From: Chrysomallon squamiferum
Taxonomy: Eukaryota; Mollusca; Gastropoda; Neomphalida; Peltospiridae
Direction of reading: 5' to 3'
Assembly: GCA_012295275.1 (NCBI GenBank)
Contig: CM022676.1
Span: 18,841,189-18,886,188, forward strand
DNA length: 45,000 nt
Part shown: piece after piece, positions 43,871 through 45,000 of the stretch
Numbering within the stretch: position 1 is the first letter of the stretch
Layout: every line of letters begins with the position of its first letter
The notes under the pieces: generated by a model
The model's input: only the letters and a program-made list of their open reading frames with translations
Databases searched by the model: none
What the model was told of the DNA's origin: nothing
Translations under genes and position numbers: made by a program

Positions 43871-44679
43871 GTTGTTGTTGTTATTATTATTATTATTCTT
43901 GTTGTTGTTGTTATCATTATTATTATTATTATTATTGTTATTATTATTATTATTTATTTATTACAAATTTTAGGCCTCGAGCCATGTAAGTAACACCATT
44001 ATCAATATATTTGTTTAGTTCACGTTGTATTTTAATCTCTGAGTGACATACAGTTAATTTCTTTTATCCATGATTTAAATATGCAAATTATATATTTAAC
44101 CTGTAACCGATGTGGTAAAACCAAAAAAATTCCATATTATTTTGAATGACATTATCAGAAAATGATTTAAGTTATTAAATGATATCGTTTTATATTCTAT
44201 TCTTAAATATTTTAAAAATTAATTAATATTATAATGATATTTGTCGATGTTAATGACGTCACTATTTCAAGGAAATATAAGGAAAATAATTTTAAGCGAA
44301 ATTTTAAAGTTAAAGAAAATTATCCAACAAACTTATTATGATTTGAAAGAGCTAACAAGATAATTTAAACACGTCAATAAAGCTGGCTTTTTTTCTATTT
44401 TTTTTAATAGAAACATATTATACGTATTTATTTTACATATGCACTAATTAAATAATAATGGTAATAACACGAACACGTCAGTGACATAACAAAAATATCA
44501 TAACGTAAATATGTCAATAGGTAATTTAAATATGCTAATTACTTTAAATATGCTAATTAATGTATTTGTAGTTCCCGTTCTTCTGAAGCGTCAAGCGAAG
44601 GAAGATCCTCAGTGCAAACGTGATGACGATTGTCCAAATGGTGAATGTTGTGACTACGGAAAATGTCATTCGTCACATT
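42924..44679 (+). CDS. Secreted cysteine-rich protein, gene A paralogue, 3' end beyond window (gene B)
   Basis: Exons 42924-42963, 43541-43630, 43974-43985 and 44572-44679 join in phase 1 and are open (83 codons plus one base). Residues 1-13 (MNALCVFLLCLCA) form a signal peptide. Module 1 is C19-C42 (C-5-C-4-CC-4-C-5-C). The microexon gives L-E-P, then FPVLLKRQ with the dibasic pair, then module 2 from C62 (C-5-C-4-CC-4-C-4-C), whose last Cys codon is split with an exon beyond the window. Exon lengths (40/90/12/108) match gene A (40/87/12/102). It lacks the AVIT residues of gene A. Same orientation, about 3.3 kb downstream: a tandem duplicate. The function should be of the same class as gene A; it is not identified. 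Confidence 0.8.
42964..43540. other. Gene B intron 1
   Basis: ATT/ACT triplets (about 43090-43185) and TTTA runs (about 43358-43455). Ends at TCGTTTCAG. Confidence 0.75.
43541..43630 (+). CDS. Gene B exon 2: cysteine module 1
   Basis: 90 nt, acceptor TCGTTTCAG|CG, donor CACG|GTGAGT. Contains HNDCGDGHCC, matching SDCGDGCC of gene A. Confidence 0.86.
43631..43973. other. Gene B intron 2
   Basis: A-rich sequence followed by ATT/GTT triplet repeats (about 43815-43955). Frames across it are Ile/Val repeats and not genes. Confidence 0.8.
43974..43985 (+). CDS. Gene B exon 3: 12-nt microexon
   Basis: ATTTTAG|12 nt|GTAAGT, phase 1-1. It completes a Gly codon and adds L-E-P. Confidence 0.7.
43986..44571. 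other. Gene B intron 3
   Basis: AT-rich and free of long repeats. TTTAAATATGCTAATTA occurs twice just before the acceptor and resembles the branch-point region repeated before gene A exon 4. Confidence 0.7.
44572..44679 (+). CDS. Gene B exon 4: FPVLLKRQ linker and cysteine module 2
   Basis: 108 nt, acceptor TTTGTAG|TT, donor CATT|GTGAGT. GECCDYGKCHSSH aligns with GECCDYEKCHASH of gene A exon 4. Confidence 0.85.

Positions 44680-45000
<321 letters not shown>

Overview
The window looks like intron-rich animal nuclear DNA. Coding exons are short, flanked by consensus AG/GT splice sites, and embedded in very AT-rich DNA crowded with microsatellites and minisatellites. The gene content (a CENP-B/jerky-type pogo transposase derivative, a trihelix Myb/SANT factor, small secreted multi-cysteine proteins) and the repeat load fit a lophotrochozoan, perhaps a mollusc. 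That lineage call is an inference; no marker gene settles it. There are no prokaryotic features.

Layout. (1) Minus strand, 25995 down to 3932: one seven-exon gene of about 22 kb. Its exons join in phase (15+506+2844+96+96+165+71 nt), giving 1263 codons plus stop once a single 1-nt excess near 10216 is discounted. It encodes two pogo/Tigger-like transposase units fused head to tail, followed by an acidic region, a poly-Ala tract and a C-terminal extension on four small exons. Its 10.9-kb intron 2 is mostly tandem repeats: a 42-bp array, a 4.6-kb 62-bp satellite, a second 60-62-bp array, a 35-bp array, a hAT-like non-autonomous element, and a 44-bp array that has copied the exon 2 splice donor eight times. 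(2) A 1.4-kb head-to-head spacer (25996-27404) with ETS-like sites and a small upstream ORF on each side. (3) Plus strand 27405-29248: a three-exon gene for a 354-residue trihelix Myb/SANT-like protein. (4) 29.2-34.4 kb: repeats, plus one weak broken coding remnant on the minus strand at 31.3-31.7 kb. (5) Plus strand 34415-39672: an eight-exon gene (480 nt, 159 residues) for a secreted protein with four six-cysteine modules, including two 12-nt microexons. (6) Plus strand from 42924, running off the window: its tandem paralogue, with the same exon sizes, phases and a 12-nt microexon.

Main points of interest are the fused double transposase gene, the two microexon-bearing cysteine-module genes, and two places where tandem duplication has copied splice sites: eight copies of a 5' site at 22.25-22.60 kb, and three copies of a 3' site at 36.6-36.78 kb. 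In both places, using the extra sites would run into an early in-frame stop. All gene models were assembled by eye from reading frame, intron phase and splice consensus; none has been checked against transcripts or databases.
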